DNA from: Plazaster borealis
Lineage: Eukaryota > Echinodermata > Asteroidea > Forcipulatida > Labidiasteridae
Assembly: GCA_021014325.1 (NCBI GenBank)
Contig: CM037472.1
Coordinates: forward strand, 17,221,063-17,285,062
Reading direction: 5' to 3'
DNA length: 64,000 nucleotides
In this document: in pieces, positions 35,447 to 48,201 of the stretch
How positions within the stretch are numbered: the stretch's first letter is position 1
Layout of the letters: every line of letters starts with the position of its first letter
Translations under genes and position numbers: made by a program
The notes under the pieces: model-generated
What the model saw: the letters and a program-made list of their open reading frames with translations, nothing else
What the model was told of the DNA's origin: nothing
Databases searched by the model: none

Positions 35447-38400
35447 CTGAGCTTGTCCTTTTATCCAGCTGTGTGAAACTTGCTCCCTGTACCCAATTTC
35501 ATAATTCTCACAAAAATTTACTTGGCACAGATATATCTTGCTTAGCAGAAACAGGTCACCAGCCAAAATACCATGTTTCTAACATTGTCGTGACCGGCAC
35601 TCTGCTATTTTTCTCGCTTATAAATTTGCTGTGCAACATTTTCTCTGCTACCAGGTAATCTGATGAGGTTCAGAATTCTTAAAAGAGTGAACATGAAACT
35701 TGTCTTATGTTAAACTGTCAAACTATATACGTGAGAGGACAGAGAGCTTCCTGTTTCCCGGGAGATGATCATGAAGATGTGTTGCCTGGTAACCACATCT
35801 CACGATTGTCTGTCACATCCTTATCTCGGCAAACCGAGAGAAAAACAACAACATGACAGCCATAGGCAATGCTCGCTCAGACCTGAGGGAATATTCCTTA
35901 AGTGTGCTGAGAAAATCTCAGCTGGTTGTGTAATTTTCCTTTTCTCTTCTGGGTAAACATTACACATCTATGTTTTAGGAGTACTGTTTGAGGTTGATCA
36001 AACTTGTAGAACTTTTTAGACTCTGAAAATGTTTAGCCCTTTGGAACTTTGAATTTAATTCAGGAAAAACTTACCATGTTTTTGCTTGAATTAATTTAAA
36101 TGTGACAGCGAAGTAGTGTTGTGGTTAAAAATGTGTTGAGAAAATGCAAAGTTGGAAAAACGGTGTAACAGCAAAATCCAGAGAGTGACATTTATTGTTG
36201 TTGGAGTAGTAATGATTGAAGGGTGAGAAACTTATGTAAGATGTACCTTTTGCTGTGAAGATCAATTATATCTTTAATCATTGAGACTTCCATGCTTTAA
36301 CGTTGTCTTGAGGGACGTAGAGAATGTTGAAACTCCTGGTTTTCTATTAAACCTGCCCTGCCTGGCCTGTTACATGTAAAGCCAAACAACTTTGTATTGC
36401 TTGTCATCGATCGTTCTTCCTCCGCCAACGAATATCTATTTATTACAGACACTTGACATTAGCACTGAATTAATGCTGGTTGTCTCTCTTTTTTGTCTCT
36501 CTTTTTTGTCTCTCTTTTTTCCTTCTTTTTTCTTCTACAAACATCCCTGGAAAGGTTGGTTTAATTACAAAATACAAAGTCTTGACCTTTCAAATCGCAT
36601 GAAACAATCCGTCTAGATACAAAAAGTGAAACTAGATAAACTAAAAAAGAAAAAGTTGATGTAGACTGAGACGACTATCTTTACTGTTTTAAAATTTGCT
36701 AGGTCTGGCAGGGTCCACAGGGAGTGGTTAAGGAAATTTGTTATACGGTCATGCAAAACAAAATTAAACAAATAACATGTGGGGTCCTACATTTGAATAA
36801 CTGAATATTTCAAATATTCATCACCTTTCATTGACAAAGGAAAACAATCTGGCTCAGTATTGTTTTTGCAGTGAGCCAGTGTAAAATCATCCTGTTGTTT
36901 TTTAACTCCGCTTTTGCTCGTGGTTACATTGCTAATCGTTTATTAATGTATGCGGAAGGCATCCTTGTTTCCTGTCCGGATAATTGAGATTATCCATTAT
37001 CACACTGTTGAGAGAGAAAGCACATTGCATGATGGGATTGATCGGTGATGTGATCACTCGCCATGGGAACAAGGTTGCAGCTTGTCTCGCCAAGTGTTGA
37101 GAAACAAGAGAACTGTATGACGGTAAGATCTTTGCTTCAGGCCCTGGAAGCGCCTGATGACAACTCTTCAACATTGCAAGCTAGACTAGCCAAGGAGTCC
37201 TCTTTGAGCAGGCCTCGGCATGCAGCTGGTCAATGTTGCTATACGGTGTCTATTTTTAGTCAGTGTCAAAAGCATGTTTGACTGATTGGTAATTGGGTAA
37301 TTTTTAGTATTCAGTTAGTTTGTTCATGATGTTAAATCCCTCTAAGCTTGACATGTTCTTGACAAAGTTTGTTCATTGACAGTTAGAAATGCCAAACTGC
37401 TTGATGGTGTTTCAGACAGTCTCTGTGACTCTTAGTTTGCGTGTCAAGGCAGGAGACTAAGTATGGTGTTATTTTTGTAGGGTCGTTTCCTACATATCCT
37501 GACTGAACAAACAGTTTTGGGCGCAACACCAAAAATATCTCGGCCTCTTTGAGTTCAAATAAAAAAATCTGCTGAGAGCTAATCTTCTTTTTTTCTTTTC
37601 AATTCTTGGGAGAAAAGAGAATTAGGCCTAGCTGTTGCAAACTGCTTAATAACCAAAATGACCTTTGATATAAATGCAAAATATTGTTTGTTAATGTCCT
37701 CCTGTTTTGACCCCAGTAGAGTCTTTCTCAAAGGCTAACAGATTTTGAAATACACTCTGCTAGGGTCGAAATGTGAGGCAATTAGCTTGTGTTTTTGTTT
37801 TTTCGGGGGAGGGGGGGGTTCGCTGTTCAATGTCCTCTGTCTGAAATAAAAACACACCTGAATCTAAGAAAACAGGCCAGAGTTTCCATCTTGGAAAAAA
37901 AACGGTTCTATGCAAAAAAGGGAAATTTTTCAGAAGCCTGGTTTACCCGAAATGCACAGTATTCATGAGAATTTTCAACAATACCCATAAACCATGACCT
38001 TAAAATCTTTGATATACGGGGGAAAATACACTATTCACGAGGCATGGAGCATGATTATTTCACTATTTAGTGTGGTGCACCCTTTGTGCTTAGTGGACTA
38101 TTTTGTTTGACATACTATGACATTAGATAAGCCCTGCCTCACATGGCCAGTCCATTGTCAAATCAGTAGCGCCTCACATGATCAATGCATGACATAAACA
38201 AAGCAAAGACCTTGTTGTGTGTTTTTCCATTGTATTAACATTTCTTCATATTGAAACAAAACATAAAACAGGTCTAAGGTGATGAAAGAGTGGGCAGATT
38301 TCTCAATCCTTTTGTTCTAATGTCAAACAAAAGACCCCGATTTAATTGCAGAAGTAAACAATGTGAGGGGAATCCAGAGAGTGTTCAATATTGATATCTC

Positions 38401-39071
38401 TCTGCCAGGTTACTCTGGTGTGAAATGAAAACAAAACTACTGTGGCTTCTATAATGTTGCCCGGACGGAGGAAAAAAAATCCCCTGCAAAATCTCAGTTT
38501 TCGCGTACTGAAAAAGAAACTGTCTTTGCGCGCTGTCTGGGTTAGAAAAAAAAAAATAGAAAAATACAGCTTGCCAAAGTGAAAGGACTGGGCTTGTCTT
38601 CACAACAGGGTACAGCAACCTGTAACTTAATCGAGGGAGAGTAGGTCTAGTTACTGACAGATTATGCCACCAAATAGCCAGGTCTTTGCCGTTCAATTCA
38701 AAGCCCAGTGTCTCTTACATGCCTCGGTGTTCAGGCATTGGTTCTTACAGTGGGGAAATGTTGCTGTAACGCAAAACCAGCAATTTGTGTTCTGCTATTG
38801 ATTTGCCCTGGGGCCCAGTGTAGGGGTTTTTCGCACAGTTCACTCATTCTCCATTTTCGGATCTTAATGCACATAAGGGACCGTATAGTATAATTTTGCT
38901 TTCACAAATCGTTTGTGGATCAAGTTGAAGTCATATTAAAAGTGTGTGTGTGGTCGGCTGCAACAAATGTTCCTTTCTGAGAAAGATTGCATGGGTGGTC
39001 ACAGTGTTCATGTTAATTTGATTGAGTTATTATGAAAAGTGTTTGAATTGTGTTAAAGTTTGCCTAGTCAC

Positions 39072-39103
<32 letters not shown>

Positions 39104-39284
39104 CTTTTTCAGTGTTATATAAGAAATTGTTTTATCTAAACGGCTTTTCCGTCACAAAGAAAGAGAGGAAATATAATGTTGGTTTTAAGTCCAAGTACTG
39201 TGATTAACTTTTTAAGCAAAATTTACTTTGATGAAATAGAAGATCCTACATGTATTAACTATTAGGGTGGAGGTGAAATTTGAA

Positions 39285-39654
39285 TTAAAGTTGCTCAAAG
39301 AACGTGGACAACATTGGTTAATGTCAAAGGCCAGTATCCGCACTTCATGTTGCCCAACATAATATACATGAGATAACAAACCTGTGAACGTTTAAACTCA
39401 ATCAGTCATTGGAGTCAAAAGAAAATAGTGAAGAAAAAAAAACCTCATATGTTTTCACTGCTGTCGAACATCAAGTTTTGGACTCGCGAGATCAAAACTA
39501 ATCGTTTTACTCATTTCTCAAAAACTGTAGCGTTTCAAGCAAAAATATTTCAAGGATGTATTTCACCATGACAATCTTTATACCGGAGAAGTTATGAGCA
39601 AAACTGTGAACATTTTTACTGTCACTCTTTTCAATGCCGTGCACAACCCTTTAA
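39285..39654 (-). mobile_element. TTAA-type MITE, subfamily A, inverted copy
   Basis: TTAA is present at both borders. Internal sequence parallels 29258-29627, including AACAAACCTGTGAACGTTTA and CAAAAATATTTCAAGGATGT. The termini are diverged (GTGGACAACATTGGTTAATG near the left, CAATGCCGTGCACAACCCTT at the right). A poly-T run of about 27 lies upstream at 39073-39099. Confidence 0.8.
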
Positions 39655-40671
39655 AGCTGTTCTATTAAAACCCCAGGTAAATTTTAATCAAGGACAAGGT
39701 GCCCTTTTCATTTGTACCAAGTGAGCCCCTTTAACAACTGTCAAGTAAGATTCCGTGCCAAGAGTCTTTTTTTAGACACAATCAGCAACATCCAGCCGAC
39801 CTCATCAGAGCTAGCCAGGGCTCGCATCCCAACCATCCAGGGATCATTTCTCGCACTCCGTGACTCCACCCCCCTGAGTCTTTCAACTGGTACCCTGTTT
39901 GGGGGGGTTTGTGCGCGTTGCTACGGAAGCGGTGCACCAGCTCCAAACCGCTGCAATGAGACGTCTTGATAACAGGAAGTGGAATGCCCAGAGCTAACCC
40001 TTTACTCCCCTCAGTTCATGCACTGATTCATCGGGTTCTTCCTCAAGGCATCTGGGGATCAGAGCGGATTGTGGAAAGGCTGGATGTGCCATAGCTTATT
40101 AAATGAGAGATCTAATTGGATGGTACAGTATGAGGAACGCTTAGTCCTGTGCCGACTCAGCACTATACCTTGAGCATCAATGCAAATGGCTTGCCATCAA
40201 TCTATAGGGCTTGAAATTGTACATGCATGTAAATTAGCAGGAAATGCACATCATTGTACATGGAAGTTGTTGGTAGTAGCTGAGTTAGATGACAGCAAGC
40301 TCTGTTTCTTTAAGATGTGATGACAGAATTACAACCAATTTTTCAAATACTTTGCTTCAGATTTCAACCAATTTCAAATGGTGAACATAGATTTATAGTT
40401 AATGTAGATCTAAATCAAGATCACGTTGAGGCCAAACTCATTTAACTTTACAATGACCTAAAATGTAGCGTATAAAAGTACATGGTTTTCTGCACAAATT
40501 TTCTCTCTGAGAGAGCAGACTGATTATACTATACAAAATATAGGTAGAACGATCTCCCCTTTCAAACACAATAACTTATAAACCATGCATACATCGCACA
40601 CATGTAGTATCAATGACTTTACTGGCCTCTAGATGGTCTTCAGTCAGATATAACTCAGTCACTGATTTACA

Positions 40672-40851
40672 CTAGCTCTTCCTGAAGACGAGCAGAGTAT
40701 ACTGTTTGAAACGTCGAGACCCCACCGACTCTTTTCAGAGCCAACACTCCCACAAAAGAGTTTGTACACATGGCTGTACCTGCAAGTTTACTATTTATTT
40801 TAGTTACCTCGTATTTGTCCACACCATGCAAAGCTTCAAACAACACTTACA
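40672..40851 (+). mobile_element. Penelope-like terminal fragment with hammerhead-like core
   Basis: It contains CTGAAGACGAGCAGAGTATA then CTGTTTGAAACGTCGAGACC, shared with 43286-43623. CTGAAGA ... GAAA ... GTC matches the order of conserved hammerhead ribozyme core elements, with GAGCAG/CTGTTT forming a weak stem II. Hammerheads of this minimal type occur in terminal repeats of Penelope-like retroelements. The downstream part (GTCCACACCATGCAAAGCTT) is also shared between copies. No reverse transcriptase is present. Confidence 0.5.
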
Positions 40852-42298
40852 AGCTATTCCGTTATAGGAACAACTTTCAATTTATTGGGTGATAAACAGC
40901 CCCCCCCCCATTTAGATCAGTGATGTGTATCTAGGGCTATGAGACTGTTATCTCTGTCCCTCATATTCATCTGCACTTCCTGATTTTTTTCTTCTTCCCA
41001 TTTTGTTGATTTAAGTTGATTTTCCATTTAGTACCTTCCCTGTTTGTTTTTATTATGGGTGAGATTAGCGTTATATCAGTACTTACAACTTGAAGTTCCA
41101 AAGTGACTGTGAATGGAGTGTTACGTTCTAGGTCATTTTCTGTGAACATTAAGTTGCATTTATTATTTAACGATTTACTGTAGTTCTTAACAGAAGGACA
41201 AACTTGATTGACACATCCAACAAAAAAAGCTAACATGCCTTTATTTATAAAGACAAGGGATGTAATGCCAACTGGAGGCGTTTGGCTAATTTTGGAAATT
41301 GAAGACCTCCTATATGGGATCAGCGTTTTTGAAATATTACATCACTGCGGCAGATTTCGGCTATACTTAGACAGGTGCCCGTCTTTCATTCATTAGTGGA
41401 GGACAGATGCCATCCATTGGGAATCCATCTCCTGATATTTGCCTGCCTCTGCTGCCCGCCGTATTGTTCCCATCTGCTGGTGATGAGGCCATTATAAGAG
41501 GAAGCTGATCCCCCCAGCTGTGGTTGGATGGCTGAATGTGTAAAGTCCCTGTCATATCCAGCCATCGTTACGCAGATCCTGATGATGACCACACTACGTG
41601 CCGGCAAGGAGCCTGATGAATCTACCGTCGAGTACAAATCCTTTAATTATACAGAGTCTTCTACATTTATAGGTCAATCTGCTACAGGTCCTGATATGAT
41701 GAGGATAACATCAAAATCTTTACAGAGTTTTTTGTAAAACTGGTTTGTCCCCTCTTCTTTTTTTTCTTCTAATTTTTGTGTTTTTACCGCAGCTAGGGTG
41801 ATTGAAATAATAGCAAAAGCTCACTGACTGTGTATCAATCAAATGTTGGAAAGTATACACATTATATCATAAATAAATAGCTATGGGTGAATGATCTGCT
41901 CAACTGTCAAATCTATACTCCCCCCCCCCCTCGTTAGAAATTTCAATGACCTTCTCAATCTCAGTCTAGATGAAGCCATAGAAGGAGACCAGAGTGGATA
42001 ACTGTAAAGGCAAATGTCAAGGTTAGAGAGACTGGTTACCTGTTGAAGAAAATTTGAAAGTTGACTTCCTGACCAAGATCTGCCATTTGTGATATTGGGA
42101 TAGAGATCAATTTACTTGTCGCATTGCTTGGAGTAGTAAACAAAATTAGGTCATGTTCATTCTATAAAAATAAAAACAGTTCTTCTGATCAAAAAGCAAG
42201 TTTTCAACAGATCAATCATGGTTAATTCTTTTTTTCCTCCAATGTTTCCTGTCAGAACATAAATCCTTTTGAGAAACCTGTTAACCTTGAGGCCAGTG

Positions 42299-42360
42299 GA
42301 AGCTAGTTCAGCAAGCCCCAGGCCCTGTGGAAGCTAGTTCAGCATGCCCCAGGCCCTGAC
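42299..42360 (+). repeat. 31-bp tandem duplication
   Basis: GAAGCTAGTTCAGCAAGCCC / GAAGCTAGTTCAGCATGCCC, each followed by CAGGCCCTG, lie side by side. Confidence 0.85.
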
Positions 42361-43285
42361 TTCCTTTTTCCCTGATTCTAAATGTCTCTGCAGGTACCTG
42401 TCAAGATGTCTTTTACTACCTCTTCTTGTCTGGAATTAAGGATTGCCCGGACTTTTGAACATCAGTTAGCAGATTAGCAACTGTCCTTATCCTTGATACT
42501 ACTTGTGTGATTCTTGATGAATGTGATGAATTAAGGTGATGATGACAATGATGCTAATTCCTCCTCAAGATTTGAATTGAAGTCTTTCGAGCAGATATCA
42601 CAAGTGGACATCATTGTGTGTAAAATCCAGTCTGGCTTGATTGCAAACGGCACGTTCCGTGCGTTTGATGTGTTACTCTGCCTTCCTGTTCATCTGTTTC
42701 CAGCAATAAACGAGCCAGGGTTATGATGTAACCAAGACTATGTTACATCTGCACCTGTTAGCGAACATCCTCCTCACAGCAATTGTTTCCTCTCGTGTTC
42801 CATATTGGTGGCGGTAACTCACCCTGACAGGAAGATGTTATTTAATCTGGCAATCGTCATTTTCCCATATTTGAACCACACACCAACTGTTATTTCCTTC
42901 GTTATTCCTTGTCCCATCAGTAATGATCCGCTAACTACTCCATCATCTGACACATAGTTTTTTACCTTTACCCCCGCCGCGCTCAACCATTTCAGAAGAG
43001 GTGATGTAAATGTAGCTTACTATTCAGTCACCCGTCTTGTCTGTTTCATTGCTGTGTATTTTGTCTGTATACATGAAACAGGTTATACTAAACTTGTTTC
43101 TGTAAGAATATGGCCTAATAGCAATTTGCTTTAATGATAGCTTTTGTTGTCATTCTCTCTCAACCCCCCACCCCCAACCCCCACACCGCCAGCAAGTTGA
43201 TTTCCTTCTCAGAATTTGGTACAGAGTTCATACCACTACTACATGTAGTACTGGTCTCATATCGTGTCACAATCATCTGTACTCA

Positions 43286-43623
43286 ATAAGAGGCAACTAA
43301 AATAAATAGTAAACTTGCGGGTACAACCATGTGTAAAAACTCTTTTGTGGGAGTGTTGGCTCTGAAAAGAGCCGTTGGGGTCTCGACGTTTCGAACAGTA
43401 TACTCTGCTCGTCTTCTGAAGACGTGCAGAGCATACTGTTCGAAATGTCGAGACCCCACGACGAGCAGAGTATACTGTTCGAAACGTCGAGACCCCACCG
43501 GCTCTTTTCAGAGCCAACACTCCCATCAAAAGAGTTTTTACACATGGTTATACCCGCAAGTTTACTATTTATTTTAGTTACCTCTTATTAGTCCACACCA
43601 TGCAAAGCTTCAAACAACACTTG
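43286..43623. mobile_element. head-to-head inverted pair of Penelope/hammerhead-like termini
   Basis: Two long arms (43286-43415 inverted, 43459-43592 direct) carry the same sequence from AAACGTCGAGACCCC through GGCTCTTTTCAGAGCC to TTACTATTTATTTTAGTTAC. A third partial copy (CTGAAGACGTGCAGAGCATA) lies between them at about 43416-43458. The arms generate mirror-image open frames on both strands, which are artefacts. In the direct arm GAGCAG and CTGTTC can pair as stem II before GAAAC. Confidence 0.65.
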
Positions 43624-46447
43624 TACTCAACTTTACTGGGGTTTATTCGGTTCGTAATCCACAGAAAGTTATCAAGTCATTAGTCTTGACATTGATCAAA
43701 CAAATTTTATTGGTGAAATATATGGTGTTTTACGATTTGTTTTGTCTCAATTAGGCAGAAGGTTTTCTTGACAGAAAACAAAATCATTGTGCCACATACA
43801 TTTCTTCATTCATTCATTACTGTCACCAACTACAGGTGACTCCAAATTATCCATTGGATGTTTTCTATTTTGTCTAATTCACGGAAAGAGAGCTTTAACT
43901 GCTCATTAAAACTTAAATTGATAGTGAGTTGGACTCCCTTTCATCTCGGGTTGAACCAGATTCTCGTTACTGAGTCATTTGGCAACAATTCCATCGACAT
44001 CAAATTTAGATAAATGGTAAATCCATAAGGCGCCATTTGCTTGTTCACCTTCCCTGTTTTTCGTATGCAGGGATCATTTCCTTTTGATCCAATCATATTA
44101 GATTGCAGACTGAGCCTTCACCCCCCCCCAACCAATAAATAAATAAGTAATTAAAATAATAACAATACTAACATTTCGTCTTACATAAGACTTAGGGACG
44201 TGCTTGCTCATCCTTTATGCAGATAGGTCGATTGCAATCCTTGTGTTTCTGTCAGTGTGCTAATCTATTTCCAACCTACATAATGATAATAAACCCAGGC
44301 AGGGATTTATTGACTGGAATATAATTGATAATATCATAAATCAACTATCAATTAACATTTTGTACGCTTCGCATGGTTGAAAAGACTGAATGCAAAAATC
44401 CCTTTTCAGGTTTAAAGTGTAAATTTTCTAATTTGTGTACAATCTGGGTTAATATTGTTTCTTTGATCTGCTACAGTGCTAGTGGTTCACTTCAAAAAAT
44501 ATTTTACCTTGAGATTGATTTTTTTTTTAGCGTGGCAAGCCCTTCAATAACAAGTAGAAAACATAAAATATCAGTCTGTGCATCTGATTTTCAATCCCAC
44601 CAGAGCCGAAAAAACATTTCATGAACTGCTATAAGTAATAAAGTAATTGCAGTCTGCGGTACCTTAGCTACCGATTGCAGTCACGATATGATTAAATATT
44701 TGTAGAGATATATATCCACCCTGGGAGGCCAATTGCTGACCAAGTCACCATCTGTCCTGGGGTTTCTCAGCAACCTAAATATTTTTTCTGTCAGCTGGGG
44801 GTAGCCACTTCCGTTGAGACCAAAGGCAGGGGATAAAGGTTGAAAGTTTTCCTTCCTCCTCCCCCCCCTTAAAAAAAGAGCTTCCGATATCTGTCCATCA
44901 TTTAATAATTACTGATGGAACTTCTTAGAACTGACTGTACACTTAAACATCTGAGAGAGAATACTTTGAAAGGGGGAGTTCAACCACTCTGTAGAACAGA
45001 CAGATATAGAAAATCCTCTAGTCCATCATTGTCCAGGATTTTATAAATTTGTACATACATGTATTTGTTTTTAAATATGTTATACCAATTTTTTTTGACT
45101 AATAATGAATTTTTACTTGTAAACAAGGTTATTTCAGCCAGTGGCTGCCAACCATGTATTTGTTTTTAAAAATAAACCAGAATATATTATTCAGATGGCA
45201 GTTGAAACTGTGACACCGCATCCTGATTATCGGACTGATAACCGGCCTTCAGTGGTTGAGGGTTTGATGAGGGCACAGTAACAGCATTCTCTGATCATCC
45301 TAATTATCCAATCTAAACTGTTGTAGCATTTAATAGATATCATAACCACACTGTGACAGATTATCTGATAATGCACTCATTTGTGTGTGTGGGGGTGGGG
45401 GGTAAAACAAATCCAGTGAATTATGCAATTGTCAGGCAGGATGCCATTTTTTAATCAGCCAAACAGGTGTTAAAGAAAATAAAGGAATGGAATGATAATG
45501 TTTACTAGCTTCTGATAATGAGACGATCAAGATGATAATGGCTGGACTTAATGCTATTAAATCTCAACCTCGTCAAATACTTCACCTGTTAAATTTATCA
45601 CAGACGAGTAATATAGTATTTGGAGTAATATTGTATTTTCATATGTTTACAAATTGTCATTATTATATGGGTATATAATGATTTAAACTAGGCAAGTTTC
45701 TTACCCAAGAATTCATTTATTGTTTTAACCATTCAGCCAAGAGCCTCAAGCAGGATTATACACATGCACTTATTCATCAACCTTTTTTGGTTATTTGTAT
45801 GCTCAAAATTATTCAAAGTTAATTGTTTCCATATTTTAATTATGCGAAATGTACACTCTGCGATTCAGGGTCCTTTTCTGAGACCTTCTGATATTTTACT
45901 TAATTGGTTCATTTGCAATCGCCCTTCATAAAAGTCACCATATGTCCAGATTTCAGCTCGCTTGATGTAATATATCCCAGCTAAACAAAGACAGGCAATC
46001 TGCCCATGACTTTTCTATTTTGTATATATCGCCCCCGCTGGAAAGCCTAGCGTTGTCCTAATCAGCATCATCCATCTCCTATTATTTGTCCCGTTGGCAG
46101 TTACAAATAAAAAATCTCCCTGTCCTGTCACCATGATAAATGTGCCCCATTGACTATATACCTCATCTAGTGTGTTTGTGTGCGAGTTCTTTGTACAGTA
46201 GTGTATCAACGCTGCTATCCAAGATGGTTCTTTATTTCATCTTATCACAGATGGGGGTCCCTGGAGGATGTTGGCAATTTGAATCACAATTGTTTGTGGA
46301 AAGTTAACAGTGCGTGCACTAACTAATTCTTTAGAATGACAGCAATTAAACTTGACAAAGCAGTGAAGTGACTGAAGTTTTTTGCTAAAAAGGCATCAAT
46401 AGACAGATTTGAAATTCATGATACTGGTTTTAAGACGAAACCGAATT

Positions 46448-46560
46448 TAGGCCGTATCCGAATTGGCGGGTTCGGCTACAGCTACGGCTGTTGCTAAGGG
46501 GGGGTTCCTATTGTTCATTGCATGATGACGGGGTGATCCAGCCGTAGCCGCCACAAGGAA
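46448..46560. repeat. short hairpin repeat with CTACGGCTG / CAGCCGTAG arms
   Basis: GGCGGGTTCGGCTACAGCTA followed by CGGCTG is balanced downstream by CAGCCGTAGCCGCC, giving a GC-rich stem around an AT-richer loop. Similar but weaker wording (AGCCGGAGCCTAAGCCTTAG) occurs at about 54859-54906. Probably a foldback repeat. Confidence 0.4.
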
Positions 46561-47829
46561 ATTGATAAGTTGTGATCTATCTCATTCCAAATGTCAGTTA
46601 ACAACATATTTAGTAGGGGCCTACATGTACAAGTGCATGTACCACTTTATACATGTAGATATAAATATTATCAGGGACATTTTTGTTTTCTTGTGATGTC
46701 TTTACTTCCAACATTCTATGCTTCAACCGAGAACAATCATGAGATTTAATGACATTCCATTTTCACATAATAATCGATGTGTGTTTGTGGTAAATGTAAG
46801 TTTGTAGTCAATAACAGCTTTGATGAAATTGGAATGTGTTCATTGACATCTCAACAACCCTTTCTTTGTATGGAAGATTTCTGCAATAAATATGTGAGGT
46901 GTTGGGGTTTTTTCTTCTCCTGTGCAGACTCAAAAGAAGATTGATTAGTCTGGAAATATTCATTTCAGGCAAGGGAGCTGTCGTAAAATGACTAGCGGTA
47001 GATAAATGATCTGGCCGGGCCCTCCCCGGTACTGAAATTGATCAGTCCTACAGAGATACCGCTCTGAACAGCGTTACCCGGCAACCCACAAAGCAGCTCT
47101 GAAAAGTTTGTCCCACGGAACAGTCCCGGTTAAAGTATGATGAATGAGCCTAATCTCTCCGCCAGTTGGCTTGAAACAGGAACTCCTGTTTACTCACCAA
47201 TGGGCACATTCGTGTATATCCTAGCATGGCGTGAGGACTCTTCTTGTTGTTTTGCAATGTGGAGCAGGTCGGATTGCCCAGTTTCAATTGCTTTCTGGCC
47301 CTAAAGTAGGTCGAGGGCATTCCATTCTTGTTTGGAAACCGAGCACATAGGCAAGGCGGGGCAATCAATAGGGGAGCTGGATAAGTGTAATGGTGGACGG
47401 AGGAGATTGAAATGCAGCATCCCCCCCCCCATGGTAAATGACATACTCTTGCGCTCGGGAGCAAAAAAAACAGAGTCCCGCTGTACGTTACCTGGCAATG
47501 TGTGTATGTCTTTGATGTGCTTGTTGTTGTCCTCTGATTGCGGGAGTAGTTTTCCCCTAAATAGAAATGATGATGATAGATTACATGTAATCAACTAAGA
47601 ACCTCATTGCCTTCATTGGACGCTGAATACTTTCTAATGAAACGGACCAAATGGCTGCTAAATGCCATCTCTGTATAGCAACCAGGATATTTTGAAGACC
47701 AAGTTTATTACTCTGTACTTCAGACGTCTGCTCTCCACTCAGTCTCCTCACTCAAACAGCCTGTATCTCAAAAAAAAAATCTTCATATGCAGGACTATGT
47801 TTATTGTTAAAACCTCAAAATATGTTACC

Positions 47830-48201
47830 TTAAAGGCACTGAACACGTTTGGTAATTGTCAAAGACCAGTGTTCTCACTTGGTGTATCCCAATATATGCA
47901 TAAAATAACAAGCCTGTGAAAATTTGGGCTCAATTGGTCATCGAAGTTGCAAGAAAATGATGAAAGAAAAAACACCCTTGTTGTACAATTGTGTGCTTTC
48001 AGATAGGAATAAAAACTTCTTGCAAGAAGTTGTTATTAATTTAGTGAGAAATTACCTCTTTCTCAAAAACTATGTTACTTCAGAGGGGGTCGTTGCCTAC
48101 AATGTTTTATACTATCAACAGCTCTCCGTTGCTTGTTACCAAGTAAGTTTGTATGCTAATATTTGTTTTAAGTCATTACCAAACGTGTACGATACCTTTA
48201 A
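47830..48201 (+). mobile_element. TTAA-type MITE, subfamily B
   Basis: TTAA lies at both ends. Left terminus AGGCACTGAACACGTTTGGT, right terminus TTACCAAACGTGTACGATAC. It is closely similar throughout to 13718-14107. A 95-codon frame over it is a by-product. Confidence 0.9.

Noticed and set aside
43257..43577. Four overlapping open frames on both strands with similar peptides
   Set aside because: Mirror-image translations of the inverted Penelope-like arms, not genes.
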